64,000 nucleotides of DNA from Lutraria lutraria. Lineage: Eukaryota > Mollusca > Bivalvia > Venerida > Mactridae. Location of the stretch: assembly GCA_964023205.1 (NCBI GenBank), contig OZ026833.1:33816830-33880829 (forward strand), given 5' to 3'. A model generated the notes under the pieces. The model saw only the letters and a list, made by a program, of their open reading frames with translations, was not told the DNA's origin and ran no database searches. Of the stretch, positions 47,601 through 58,682 are shown in pieces. Within the stretch, counting starts at the first letter, position 1; each line of letters begins with the position of its first letter. A program made the position numbers and the translations under genes.

Positions 47601-50600
47601 TCCCAGAATGGGTCTTCGTATCTCGGAAAGCTCTTTTAGCGAAGAATTTGCGTGTTTGTTTATTTTTTGTTGTTTTGTTGTTTTTGTTTAATTAGCCGGC
47701 TTCTTGAGTTTACTTCCATGACAGGTCAAATGACAATCCCCTAACTCGTGATGAAAGCTCGATTCTGATTGCATGAGAGATACTTTGAGGCATGGTTCCC
47801 GATAGCGTAGTAAAAAGGTAAGAAAGCACAGGGTAAAAGTAAATAGTAAACATAACTTACATTATGTACTGAACCGCATTAACTTGAAACACTATCCACT
47901 GCATTTCAAAAAGTATATATAATAAGTTGTTTTCATTCCCATTTGATCGTTATTCAATCGATTTGTAACAAAAGGTGTCTCTGTTCTTATAAACACAGGT
48001 TATATACTAGTAGATTTTTTTTTTCTCAGCTATACTTATTGTTAAGAAGTGGATTATCATCAATAGATATATGTAAATGTATGATGACGCATTTAAAAAA
48101 AAAATGAAATGTATAAAAATTCAAGAATGGCCATTATCAATTTTAGCTATACGTAGTACAATATTTTTGGTATACTTTTTTAATCAAAATGTCCGAATAA
48201 ACAGAATGTAAAACAGTTAAATGTTTAATTTATTTCTCCATTTCCTTGCTGTAGTATAAATATCTTTAGTTCTTTTTTTTGAGAATTTTTAATGAATGAT
48301 CTACAATGTTTAATGCAGTGATTTATACAAACTTTATTTTTTCATTTTACAATATTTTAAATAAGTCATTTTACCATCCAAGAATGATGAGGAGTGAAGT
48401 TTAAGGATAATATAATCAGGTGTGATGATATTTGTGTACTGGCTCGTACATGTGAGGTTATGTGAAATGAATGAAATTAAAAGTTGTGTTCATGTTATCA
48501 ACATTTATAAGTTTAAAGTTATAAAGTTTTATTGAAGCAATTAAGTCCGCAATACATTAAAAAAATTTGCCATTGGCTACATACATACATACATGTACAT
48601 GAAAATGACAACACATATAATTATAGCATACAAACATACAGTTTACACAAAAATCACTAAGGAACAGTTTCATTATTAGTAAGGACATCTTTGCGTGAAT
48701 AAAATACATGTTTTAAATATTTACACAATAATTTCAGTATTTTTGTTTGTTTTCAGTGGACATAATATACACAAATTTGTTTAATGACAGCCATGAGATA
48801 TGACCCAAAAAGGTATCACGGATATCAATATAATTATTGCACCAAAGTAAGAACTGATACTCCGACTCAACAACTCTATCATTACATATTCTCTGATCTC
48901 TACTTCAACCGGCATAACGCCCAGATTCAATTTCCAATGAATGTGAACACAATCTAAAACAAGAGGGCCATGATGGCCCTATATCGCTCACATGACAATC
49001 ACTGATCACTCATTAAAACTTTGTTTTGAACCTGTGACCTGGTTTTTAACCCCAGATGACCCATGTTAGAACTTGTCCTACATATAAATAAGACAAACAT
49101 TCCGACAAAATTTGGTGAAGATCCTATCAAAACCATGAAAACTACAGCATAGACAAGGTTTTTCTAAGATTTGACCTCGTGACCTAGTTTTTGACCCCAG
49201 ATGACCTATGTTCGAATTTGTCTTACATATCATTAAGACAAACATTCTGACAAGGTTTGGTAAAGATACAATCAAAATTTGACATCTACAGAATTAATAA
49301 GGTTTTCCTAAGATTTGACCTCGTGACCTAGTTTTTGACCCTAGATAAGCCATATTTCAACTTATCCTTAATATCATTGAGACAAACAACCAGAAAAGGT
49401 TTGGCCAAGATTCAATCAAAACCATGCAATTTAGAGCTTTTACAAGATTTTTACCTAAGAGTTGACCTGGTGACGCAGTTTTTGACCCTGGCTGACCCAT
49501 ATTCAACCTTGACCCACATATCTTTGAGGCAAACATTTTGACAGGTTTGGTGAAGATCTAATCAAAACTGTGACATCTACAGTGTTTACAAAGTTTTCCT
49601 AATATTTGACCTGGTGACCTAGACATTGACCCAAGATGACCCATATTTATACTTATACCGTTATATCATTAAAACAAACGATTTGACAAAGTTTGGTGAA
49701 GGTCCAATAATAACTGTGAAATCTACAGTGTTAACATAGTTTTTCATAAGATTTGACCTAGCGACCTAGTTTTTGACCCAAGATGACCCATGTTCAAACT
49801 TGTCCAAGATATTATGAAGACAACCATTTTGACAAGGTTTCATGACCATCCAATCTAAACAGTGACTTCTAGAGTGTTCACAAGGTTTTCCACAATTTGC
49901 CCTAGTGACCTAGTTTTTCACCTGAAATGACCCATTATCAAACTTGACCTACATATTATTAAAATAAACATTCTGACAAAGTTTCATGAAGATCCAGTCA
50001 AAACAGTGATTTCTAAAGTGTTCACAAGATTTTCCCTTATTTGGCCCTGGTGACCTAGTTTTTTACCCAAAATGGCCCAATATCGAACTCGTCCGAGATT
50101 TTGTCGATATTAACGTTCTGACCCAATTTTGCTAAAATTGAGCTTAAAATGTGGCCCCTAGTGTGGTCACAACATAAAGTTTGACGACGCACGACGCCGG
50201 ACGCCGGACACAGACTGATTCTAATAGCTCACTTTGTCACTTTGTGACATTTGAGCTAACAAGTTAAACATTTGACACCAAGTCTATATATGCTTCATAT
50301 TTAAATGAACATTTATACTTTCTATAGTATTCTAACTTAGACATATTGTTTACAGTGACTGATCACTCTTGAATATATTGATCATATAAACGCATTTTAA
50401 GCATAGGCATATAGTTAACATTGGGATTTAAAAAACATTTAAAATATACGTATATCCTAGTTTATCTCCACAACTACTGGTTATACATAGATATATATCG
50501 CATGTCTTATATCAAGCCGTTGACATAGCTCGTTCTGAATGTACACAGGTTGAAATAATTTGACAAAGATCCAAGTAGTTGATGGAATTGTCATTTATTT

Positions 50601-52751
50601 TAAACATAATAAATGACGCATAATACATCACAACTTTACAACATACATATGAACTGCTTGGATAACATATAACAAAATTTCATCTATATATAAAACAACA
50701 TATGAACTGTACATGAAGAAGGTGGTGCAACAATAATAGCCATAACAATAATAGCTGAACACAATAGTCGCAACAACATAGTTAAGCACTACCGAACTAC
50801 TGTAACTGTAAGAACAAAGGTGGCTGGAGGGGTGGTGGCGGGTAATAAAAAGTTCAATTAACGAAGAGCTCGTTTTTGCGTAATTAAATCCTTTCAAAGG
50901 GTGAAGCGTGATAACTACACCGTTATGAAAGTTACTTGTTAAAGGTTAATCCCCGTTTAAAATATACGTATATCCTAGTTTATCAACAGAAATATTCATG
51001 CGTGATGCCCAGGAGTTTATAATATTTTGACTCTCTAGATCATTGGACATAGTATTAATAGGAGATGCAATGTTTTTCTTAATTTTAACAGATGGTTTAG
51101 TGATCGTGCTTTACTTAATATAGAGAATGGAAAGCATCCAAGCTCACCATATACAGCAACATTAGGAGTTTGTTTACGAACACCTAGAACATATTTGGAA
51201 AAGTTGATATGTAGCTGTTCGATTACTTTATAATCATATGCACCTCATACTTCGGTTCCATACAACAATACAGGAGCAAGCAAAGAGTCAAACATGTACA
51301 ATTTTGTTTTTATATCTAATTTAACTCTATCAAAAATAGACAACAAACTGTGATATGCACGGAGAGCTTGATCTGATAAAGCTTTGAGTGATTTCAATAA
51401 ATACAAGAAGCCGACAAACTGAAGAAAAACGTAAAATCTTAATTAAGTGTGCAACCCAAGATGGGAAATCATTCGCAGATAGTAAATCATACCATAATAT
51501 AATATGAAAATAATATTTTCATATTATTATACTGTTTGTTTATGAATTATGCCCCATTCCATGAAGTTTTACCTGTAATTTATCAGTTTCGCTATAGACT
51601 TGTACACGATGCAGTTTTATGACTGTGTGTCTTTTTGTAAAATTTGACCATTTTTCGATTGAAAAAATCATAAATAGCGAGATCAAAATATCTAAATATT
51701 TTGTACTGCGTTGCAAAAACATAGAAGTTTATAACATGCGTTGGAAAATTCGAATTGTTGAAGTTCTTTCCTATATAATATTATATAGGTTACACGCAAA
51801 TTTTTTAGGATCTTTTTTTTTTTCGTGACAAACCCCTTTGGTGGAAAGTAGCCCGTGAACAACAACAACAAAAAAGGCGACCTGTCTATTACATCTTAGG
51901 CACTTTCTTCAGATAAACGCCAAGGAGTTCAAATTGCTTATCTGTGTGGCCTAATGGGAAAATTTATGTGTGGATAATTCAAGGAGAGAAATTAAGGGAG
52001 AATGCATTGAGGGTTTCCATATTTTAAATTTTCATTATTAAATGTTTTTCCATGTTTATTTTCAATTCTAAACACAGTCCTCAATATTCACATTTTACAA
52101 AAATCCTCCACACACGTGTTTACACTATGTACTACACAGTAGCCTAAACACACATGGAAGAAAATTCACTGTGTGAAAGTTGAGGACTGTGTTAAGAATT
52201 GAAAATAAACATGGAAAAACATTTAATAATGAAAATTTAAAATATGGAAACCCTCAATGACATATTGAAGTTATTGTTGGACATTGTAGTTTAAATTAAT
52301 TTTGATATTATGATACATTATTTTGGCAAATGGAATTAGCATAAGTTCAGGTGAGAATTATAGATACAGGTTAGTCATCAAATATTATTTTACTGGTGCA
52401 AAAATGTACATTGAATCATTAGCTATTGATAAAATCTTATTTCAGTTATGTACTTTCAGTAATTATTGAACAATGCCACTTTTTAGGATGCATAGCAAAA
52501 ATGTCAGGTGGCTATTTTTTTCACAAATTTGTGCTGTGACGATTCACCTTAATGGTCACAAATCAAGGGTGAACAGTCTCTCCGGCTATGATAAGCTGAG
52601 ACAACCGACCGTGGCATTTATTAAATTTAGTCCACTTACCTTGTGTTCCAAAATATGCAAGTATTAACAGAATGAAAAACACTTTCACTAGACAGTTGTT
52701 TTTTATCCTCATTTTCAGTTTATGACATATTACTTTCATTCGTGATATCAT
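43464..52751 (-). CDS. Carbohydrate sulfotransferase (CHST8-14/HNK1ST type), whole spliced gene, 3 exons
   Basis: Golgi type II membrane enzyme that transfers sulfate from PAPS to a sugar hydroxyl (Sulfotransfer_2 family). The spliced product is 451 residues: cytoplasmic tail 1-19, signal anchor about 20-35 (CLVKVFFILLILAYF), stem, then the catalytic domain. VPKVGCTFWKR (142-152) is the 5'-phosphosulfate-binding site and FSRDPYTRLWSAF (207-219) the 3'-phosphate-binding site. IGKLETF and a C-terminal YKYDFELFDY end are typical of CHST8-14. Both junctions are phase-consistent. Acceptor sugar not predictable. Nothing is broken. A poly-A signal lies at 43058-43063. Confidence 0.94.
44688..44712. 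repeat. (GAAA)n microsatellite
   Basis: About six GAAA units just upstream of the acceptor of sulfotransferase exon 3. Confidence 0.9.
45170..45225 (-). CDS. Sulfotransferase exon 2 (stem)
   Basis: A 56-base exon, acceptor CTTTCAG, donor TTTA|GTAAGT. It joins phase 1 of exon 1 to phase 0 of exon 3 and gives EFTDQTRWTLRNSIIGSDL. Small exon, supported by phase on both sides. Confidence 0.8.
45367..45533. mobile_element. pogo-like MITE, copy 6
   Basis: CAGTACAACCTCTCCAGAGC at the left, GCTTTGGAGAAGATACACTG at the right. In the sulfotransferase first intron. Confidence 0.72.
45972..46166 (+). mobile_element. Short relative of the 49-kb pearl/Helentron-like element
   Basis: Starts ACAAGAGTGCC and ends with a hairpin AATAGCTCG...CGAGCTAA. 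The start and end motifs match the larger element at 48958-50259, and CGCAGACGACGC recalls its ACGACGC stretch. No core tandem repeat. Confidence 0.65.
47312..47590 (+). repeat. Left arm of a distant inverted repeat pair
   Basis: AACTTCCAACGCATGTTATA, GCAACGCAGTACAAAATG and AATCGAAAAATGGTCAAATT match 51560-51775 in inverse, with a 50-base insertion in this arm. The arms are about 4 kb apart. Confidence 0.8.
48700..48957 (-). mobile_element. LINE remnant, C-terminal part of the reverse-transcriptase ORF
   Basis: Minus-strand translation with one stop gives EIESGRYAG-stop-SRDQRICND, then VVESEYQFLLWCNNY and SLNKFVYIM. This matches the 'GRY.g..R..R.C......VE.EyHFLl.C..Y' end of CR1/jockey-like LINE proteins. 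Decayed. Confidence 0.75.
48958..50259 (+). mobile_element. Pearl/Helentron-like element with about 145-bp core tandem repeats
   Basis: Starts ACAAGAGGGCCATGATGGCC (itself palindromic). About eight degenerate core units begin near 49031, 49171, 49315, 49462, 49606, 49755, 49899 and 50043. An ACGACGCCGGACGCCGGAC stretch and a terminal hairpin TAGCTCACTTTGTCAC...GAGCTAA follow. Left block, core repeats and right hairpin are the layout known from bivalve pearl/Helitron-associated elements. It separates two parts of one LINE (48700-48957 and 50985-51405). Non-coding. Confidence 0.8.
50985..51405 (-). mobile_element. LINE remnant, thumb region of the reverse transcriptase
   Basis: Minus-strand translation gives LSDQALRAYHSLLSIFDRVK, DIKTKLYMFDSLLAPVLLYG, KYVLGVRKQTPNVAVYGELG and FPFSI, typical of CR1/jockey-like LINEs downstream of YADD. 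Stops interrupt it at several points. Confidence 0.85.
51560..51775 (-). repeat. Right arm of a distant inverted repeat pair
   Basis: Inverted counterpart of 47312-47590; the central 70 bases around the GACCATTTTTCGATTGAAAA core are nearly identical. Confidence 0.8.
52005..52259. mobile_element. 255-bp foldback palindrome (MITE)
   Basis: CATTGAGGGTTTCCATATTT at the left is the exact inverse of AAATATGGAAACCCTCAATG at the right. Arms are about 85 bases and nearly perfect, with a loop of about 80 bases. Sulfotransferase first intron. Confidence 0.9.
52640..52751 (-). CDS. Sulfotransferase exon 1 (signal anchor)
   Basis: Encodes 37 residues with basic residues before one hydrophobic segment (VKVFFILLILAYF), donor CAAG|GTAAGT. 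Start taken at 52751; Met5 (52739) and Met14 (52712) are in-frame alternatives that keep the anchor. Confidence 0.82.
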
Positions 52752-53449
52752 ATCAGTAACCGTGTAATAACAACTGAGTGTACAATGTTACCCACGAATG
52801 ATAAATACAACACACGATTTAGCGCACTTGTTTCATGCTTTAATGGTTAATTACACGATATCGAATACCACAATGAACCTGAGACTGTATGTAATAAATA
52901 CAGTATAGATAGAAATCGAGCAGTGAGTCGTGACGAAAGGTCGATGATTGTTTCATTCTTTAAAATAGGCCGGGATAAATGATTCAATGACAAAGCACAT
53001 TACTTAACATGACCTTACATTAAAATTGTGTAGGTCATTGTTCTAAGAGGCATTCTTAGTTCTGAAATCAGTGCACCGCACTAGGAACATTATTTAACTG
53101 AACTGTATTGGTTCGTATCCTTAATCGTGCCACTATTTTTTCAAATTATGCATTGCTCGTGATTTCGATGCATTTATTTTAAGACGGGTATATATTTGCA
53201 ATCAAAATCAAATTCTGTCCATATGACATTCCTAAGTATGCAGACGATGTCATGTTATTACGAAGCAAAATATAAGATTCTGACAGTGGTTCCAGTACAG
53301 ATACTGCTAAGGAAAAGGAGTAAATGAAATTACATGAAATAAAATTAAATGAAATACATATGAAATTCAGTCCAAGTATTGAAATAAAAATGTGCAATAA
53401 CAAAATGCCAAAATAATAATGATTAAAAATGTAAATGAAAAAGCGTTCA

Positions 53450-53535
53450 TTTGGGGTTCGAACTCGTAACATATTGACCAACAGTCTGCATAAGCAAACA
53501 TGTTGGAGCTTTTACCATTTGTGCTACGCTTTAAA
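53450..53535 (-). mobile_element. tRNA-like SINE head
   Basis: Minus strand GTAGCACAAATGGTAAAAGC and ACGAGTTCGAACCCC are placed like A and B boxes. Upstream of the sulfotransferase gene. Confidence 0.45.
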
Positions 53536-53662
53536 TCCCAACTAAAACGGACAAACATTTGATATTTATATATTAGGAAACCACCGAAACATTCCGAAAT
53601 GCCACTCACCCTACAGAATGGACTAAGCTGGTATTTGATCATGCACAGGTCGTTGTCAGACT

Positions 53663-53692
53663 ATACGAGTTTTTCTTCAAAAGTGTCTTCTT
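53663..53692. mobile_element. Solo arm of the multi-hairpin element
   Basis: TACGAGTTTTTCTTCAAAAG then TGTCTTCTTA equals the left arm of the elements at 58366 and 60316; the rest is absent. Confidence 0.65.
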
Positions 53693-53798
53693 AAACAATC
53701 GCTTAAATCGAGCAGTTTTCTTGTTTTCTTAATTACACAAGTGTTTGATACGGAAACGGGTCTTGAAATGTTTGTTTAACTAAGAGTTACCATTATGT

Positions 53799-53873
53799 GT
53801 CACCTTAGAATAAAAAAGGGCCTATCTGACAAGTATTAATGAGGCAGATAGACCCTTTTTATTCTAAGGTGAC
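53799..53873. repeat. 75-bp hairpin
   Basis: GTCACCTTAGAATAAAAAAG is inverted at the right end with a single-base length difference; arms about 29 bases, loop about 16. Confidence 0.9.
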
Positions 53874-54486
53874 GATTTTAAAGCACTGTATAGGAAAACA
53901 TAAATGATTAAAGGGCCACCAACACTCTCTCGGTAAAAACCTATATAATTTTATATCTCGACAATCTTGCACGGTGCCACTTCAAGTTCACAAAACCTAA
54001 AAGTTATCATGGAGGAGCTGCATTTCAATAATGTGAAAGAAATTAAGGCACGCTTTTATACTATCTGTGGACTTCTATAGGAAGGTTATTAGGTGTTTGC
54101 AAAAGGGGTTCATTTATTGCCATGGTGATTATATGGATTTAAAAATACAGTCATGTGTATACATTTGAATTTTATCTTAGCAATATAAATGTACATCAGT
54201 CACGTGTCTATCTTAGACACAGAACTCTGTGTAGTTCCCATAGTGTCACATAGAAAAATGCTTTTTCATCTCAATTGAAATAATTATATAGACATACATA
54301 TGTGGTTTTGTCCACTCGGATTTAACGTCGCACCAACAACCAACGTCATTCGCTAAATTTCTAGCTTAAACGGAGGGTAAGAATCCATGAATAGTTCTGT
54401 CGTCCTTCAAAAATCAAATGTTTAGGTTATCCGACTAGAAATCACTAAGTTTCTAACCGCTGAGTTTGATTCTCGACCGGGACAAA

Positions 54487-56178
54487 ATGTCACCTGTATG
54501 GAAGTCTGTCACCTGTATGGAAGCCTGTCACCTGTATGGAAGCCTGTCACCTGTATGGAAGCCTGTCACCTGTATGGAAGCCTGTCACCTGTATGGAAGT
54601 CTGTCACCTGTATGGAAGTCTGTCACCTGTATGGAAGCCTGTCACCTGTATGGAAGTCTGTCACCTGTATGGAAGCCTGTCACCTGTATGGAAGCCTGTC
54701 ACCTGTATGGAAGCCTGTCACCTGTATGGAAGCATGTCACCTGTATGGAAGTCTGTCACCTGTACGGAAGTCTGTCACCTGTATGGAAGCCTGTCACCTG
54801 TATGGAAGCCTGTCACCTGTATGGAAGTCTGTCACCTGTATGGAAGCCTGTCACCTGTATGGAAGCCTGTCACCTGTATGGAAGTCTGTCACCTGTATGG
54901 AAGTCTGTCACCTGTATGGAAGTCTGTCACCTGTATGGAAGCCTGTCACCTGTATGGAAGCCTGTCACCTGTATGGAAGCCTGTCACCTGTATGGAAGCA
55001 TGTCACCTGTATGGAAGTCTGTCACCTGTACGGAAGTCTGTCACCTGTATGGAAGCCTGTCACCTGTATGGAAGCCTGTCACCTGTATGGAAGTCTGTCA
55101 CCTGTATGGAAGCCTGTCACCTGTATGGAAGCCTGTCACCTGTATGGAAGTCTGTCACCTGTATGGAAGTCTGTCACCTGTATGGAAGTCTGTCACCTGT
55201 ATGGAAGCCTGTCACCTGTATGGAAGCCTGTCACCTGTATGGAAGTCTGTCACCTGTATGGAAGTCTGTCACCTGTATGGAAGCCTGTCACCTGTACGGA
55301 AGCCTGTCACCTGTATGGAAGCCTGTCACCTGTATGGAAGTCTGTCACCTGTATGGAAGCCTGTCACCTGTATTGAAGCCTGTCACCTGTATGGAAGTCT
55401 GTCACCTGTATGGAAGCCTGTCACCTGTATGGAAGCCTGTCACCTGTATGGAAGTCTGTCACCTGTATGGAAGTCTGTCACCTGTATGGAAGTCTGTCAC
55501 CTGTATGGAAGCCTGTCACCTGTATGGAAGCCTGTCACCTGTATGGAAGCCTGTCACCTGTATGGAAGCATGTCACCTGTATGGAAGTCTGTCACCTGTA
55601 CGGAAGTCTGTCACCTGTATGGAAGCCTGTCACCTGTATGGAAGCCTGTCACCTGTATGGAAGTCTGTCACCTGTATGGAAGCCTGTCACCTGTATGGAA
55701 GCCTGTCACCTGTATGGAAGTCTGTCACCTGTATGGAAGTCTGTCACCTGTATGGAAGTCTGTCACCTGTATGGAAGCCTGTCACCTGTATGGAAGCCTG
55801 TCACCTGTATGGAAGTCTGTCACCTGTATGGAAGTCTGTCACCTGTATGGAAGCCTGTCACCTGTACGGAAGCCTGTCACCTGTATGGAAGCCTGTCACC
55901 TGTATGGAAGTCTGTCACCTGTATGGAAGCCTGTCACCTGTATTGAAGCCTGTCACCTGTATGGAAGTCTGTCACCTGTATGGAAGCCTGTCACCTGTAT
56001 GGAAGCCTGTCACCTGTATGGAAGTCTGTCACCTGTATGGAAGTCTGTCACCTGTATGGAAGCCTGTCACCTGTATGGAAGCCTGTCACCTGTATGGAAG
56101 CCTGTCACCTGTATGGAAGCCTGTCACCTGTATGGAAGCCTGTCACCTGTATGGCAGCCTATCACCTGTATGGAAGCC
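54487..56178 (+). repeat. 19-bp minisatellite, about 89 units
   Basis: The unit CTGTCACCTGTATGGAAGY is repeated without length change. Because 19 leaves remainder 1 on division by 3 and no frame has a stop, all three plus-strand frames stay open (up to about 580 codons) and give the same rotating peptide with period 19. These frames are a by-product of the repeat, not genes. Variant units (AGCATG, TACGG, TATTG) recur at 266 bp (14 units) and 570 bp (30 units). Confidence 0.97.
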
Positions 56179-56299
56179 GGGTAACAAATCCAGCGCCTCT
56201 GCAGCAACTAGTATATTGACCTACTGCAGACTGCATAAGTCTATGTTTGTGGATACCAGGTATTCATTTAGTTTGCCTAAATAACAAATAGATCCGGCA

Positions 56300-58320
56300 C
56301 ACATCTCTACGACTGTAATTGATAACAGTATTGGAATATTAGGACGATTTGTGATACATGCTGCCGAACTAGATTATTTTTCCCAATATTTAATTATTGC
56401 CACAATCTACATTTATTGGCTATTTCATTTCATTATGCGGGTTAATGTGACTAATTTCGCTGATGGCGATTCATCATTCGTACAGAACAGAACACATATA
56501 GAGAGAGTGGCCTGATAGTTTTTTCATGCTTTTAGAAGCAAAGGCAAAGCGAGTGCTTCTATAGTGATACACCCAGTTTTGTTTTGACAAAAACGTGACG
56601 CCATACATTCGCGTTGAAAAATAGTACCATCGGTTGTATAACTCTACCGATTGCAGTTATGATAAAAGTTGGATATATTGCAGGATTATGTTCATTTTGA
56701 ATATTTACATTGTAATGGCATTTCCAACTTTAAAACTATTGAGTTTAATAGTATTCAGTATTCATTCGCACAACAGTTTCATTCATAGTACGCTTCGCTA
56801 CTATATACATGGGAATCGCTAAAAGACACTAGCAGGGCGAGGACACCAGTTAACCGTAACTCCGCCTACCGGATAGATATAAAGTACGGAATGCACTCGA
56901 TCTTGCGGAATGAATTTCTTATTTGCCAGATGGGTTTGTATAATACATCTTTAATAAAAACATCTTCAACATAAAACTTAAAATAAATGAACACTCAACC
57001 ACATCTCTAAAGAGTTAACCTTAATGAAGGAAAAACTAACTCTATTATTACATATAATTACGAAGTTTTAAGAGTCAGGCGAACAGGAAGTGAAGGTATG
57101 AGTCTACTATCAACTTTAACAGAATTGGGAACATGACAAGTGAACCTCTACCAAAACGTCTTCATTTCACTGAGCCAAAAAAGACTATTTTGAGGAAATT
57201 ATTAGTCCAAACAATATATACATTTGAGTTTGAAAAATGGTGCCTAGAGTTGGTTGAGCTTTTTGGTATTATCTATTATTGCCTAATGGTCTTTGTTGGA
57301 AATTGAACGACAGTTTAGCTTTCCACGGCCGTCAATCGCTCGATGCGGATGACTTTTGATGCGGACCAAAATACTACGTTTTACTACATCCGCCATGCAA
57401 TTGTTCAACTAGTCCCCGTTCCATATTGCAGTCTATACAATAATAATGTCCATGATTACTTTCAGTACTTTGATCTAACACTAGTTATCACGAGGTCATG
57501 GGTCAATGGTTCAACCCAAATGTACACCTGGGGTCTTAAAACTGGAAACTTGCCACCTGACCTGACATTGTCTGATGATGTGACAAAATAATTAATAGAA
57601 GCCATGTAATAAACTGAACATTCTAGAACAAATGAGGTGTCTCAGAATAGCATTTACCTACCGGTATTTTAATGAAACGGGTGGAAAACAAATACATTTA
57701 CCAAACCAACAAAAACGCACCAAAAATACAATAAATCAGTGTTATTGTAAATGACATGCTATCATCCCAAGTTGAATGAGTTTAAATCACATTTACATCT
57801 TTTTTTGTCCAATAATAAAGATATGTGATGTGTTCTATAAACCATACAGAAAACCCCTTAAAACCGGACTCCCTGAAAACCAGAATTCTCAGTATATCGG
57901 ACTTTTGGCCAAGTCCGGAAGGGGTCCGGTTTTCCGGGGTTGAACTGTGTTTGTTTTATCTTGACATGATTTGTTGATGATGTTCAGGATGATACCATTC
58001 ACACATGTTCATAATCAAAATGAAATATACGTTCTGTTCTGTTCTGTTCTGAGGAGGGAAATATGTGACAGTGTGATATTTTATACCTTTTTATTCAGTC
58101 AATACATTATAATAACAAGTTTAACTGGAATGATATTTAATTATATCCTATGTTCATGATTATATACATGTTTGCTATATATCATCACATTCCTTACATT
58201 TGCTGTGTCCATCTAAACTTCACACATAATATATTGAAACACGATTGACAAGTTTTAGATACACAAGTTTGTGTTGGCCACTACATTCAGTATACTTTAG
58301 GGGGATGGGTAAAAAATTAC
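56300..58320. other. Intergenic, no gene recognised
   Basis: Apart from the MITE at 57845-57949 and a TTCTG tail at 58032-58051, I see no coding or RNA feature; open frames are short and without family resemblance. Confidence 0.55.
57845..57949. mobile_element. Second pogo/Tigger-like MITE family
   Basis: Left end CAGAAAACCCCTTAAAACCG and right end (inverted) CAGTTCAACCCCGGAAAACC form terminal inverted repeats; about 105 bases long. Non-coding. Confidence 0.7.
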
Positions 58321-58365
58321 ATGAGTGTAATCATTATTGTACGTGTATGCTTTACTTTTGTGATG

Positions 58366-58671
58366 ATAAGTTATAGATACAGTACGAGTTTTTCCTCAAA
58401 AGTGTCTTCTTACAGACGTAAGAAGACAGTTCGCTTAGATAAACAACCAATTTGTCCGAGGCGAAGCCGAGGATTAAATGGTTGTTTGTCTAAGGGAACC
58501 GTCTTCTTAGCGTCTGTAAGAAGACATTTTTGAAGAAAATACGAGTACGTGTATCTGACTTATACGACGATAAAGGATTATGTCCACGTGAAAGTTGAGT
58601 TATTGAAAAGTGTCTTCTTACAAACGTAAGAAGACTCTTTTTTAATAGCTCTGCTGGGGGTATAGTCGTAT
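58366..58671 (+). mobile_element. 306-bp multi-hairpin element, copy 1
   Basis: Two nested fold-back parts. Part 1 pairs GAGTTTTTCCTCAAAAGTGT with its inverse near 58540 and carries inner palindromes (GTCTTCTTACAGACGTAAGAAGAC-type) in each arm plus a GAGGCGAAGCCGAGG turn. Part 2 pairs TTATACGAC with GTCGTATAA around another GTCTTCTTAC/GTAAGAAGAC hairpin. Non-coding; over 95% similar to copy 2 by eye. Confidence 0.85.
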
Positions 58672-58682
58672 AATCCTATATA

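Noticed and set aside
54487..56178. CRISPR array
   Set aside because: Repeats are contiguous with no spacers, and the context is eukaryotic.
54466..56284. Long plus-strand ORFs of 572, 582, 292 and 178 codons
   Set aside because: They are the three reading frames of a 19-bp minisatellite without stop codons. All encode the same rotating peptide, so they are repeat by-products.
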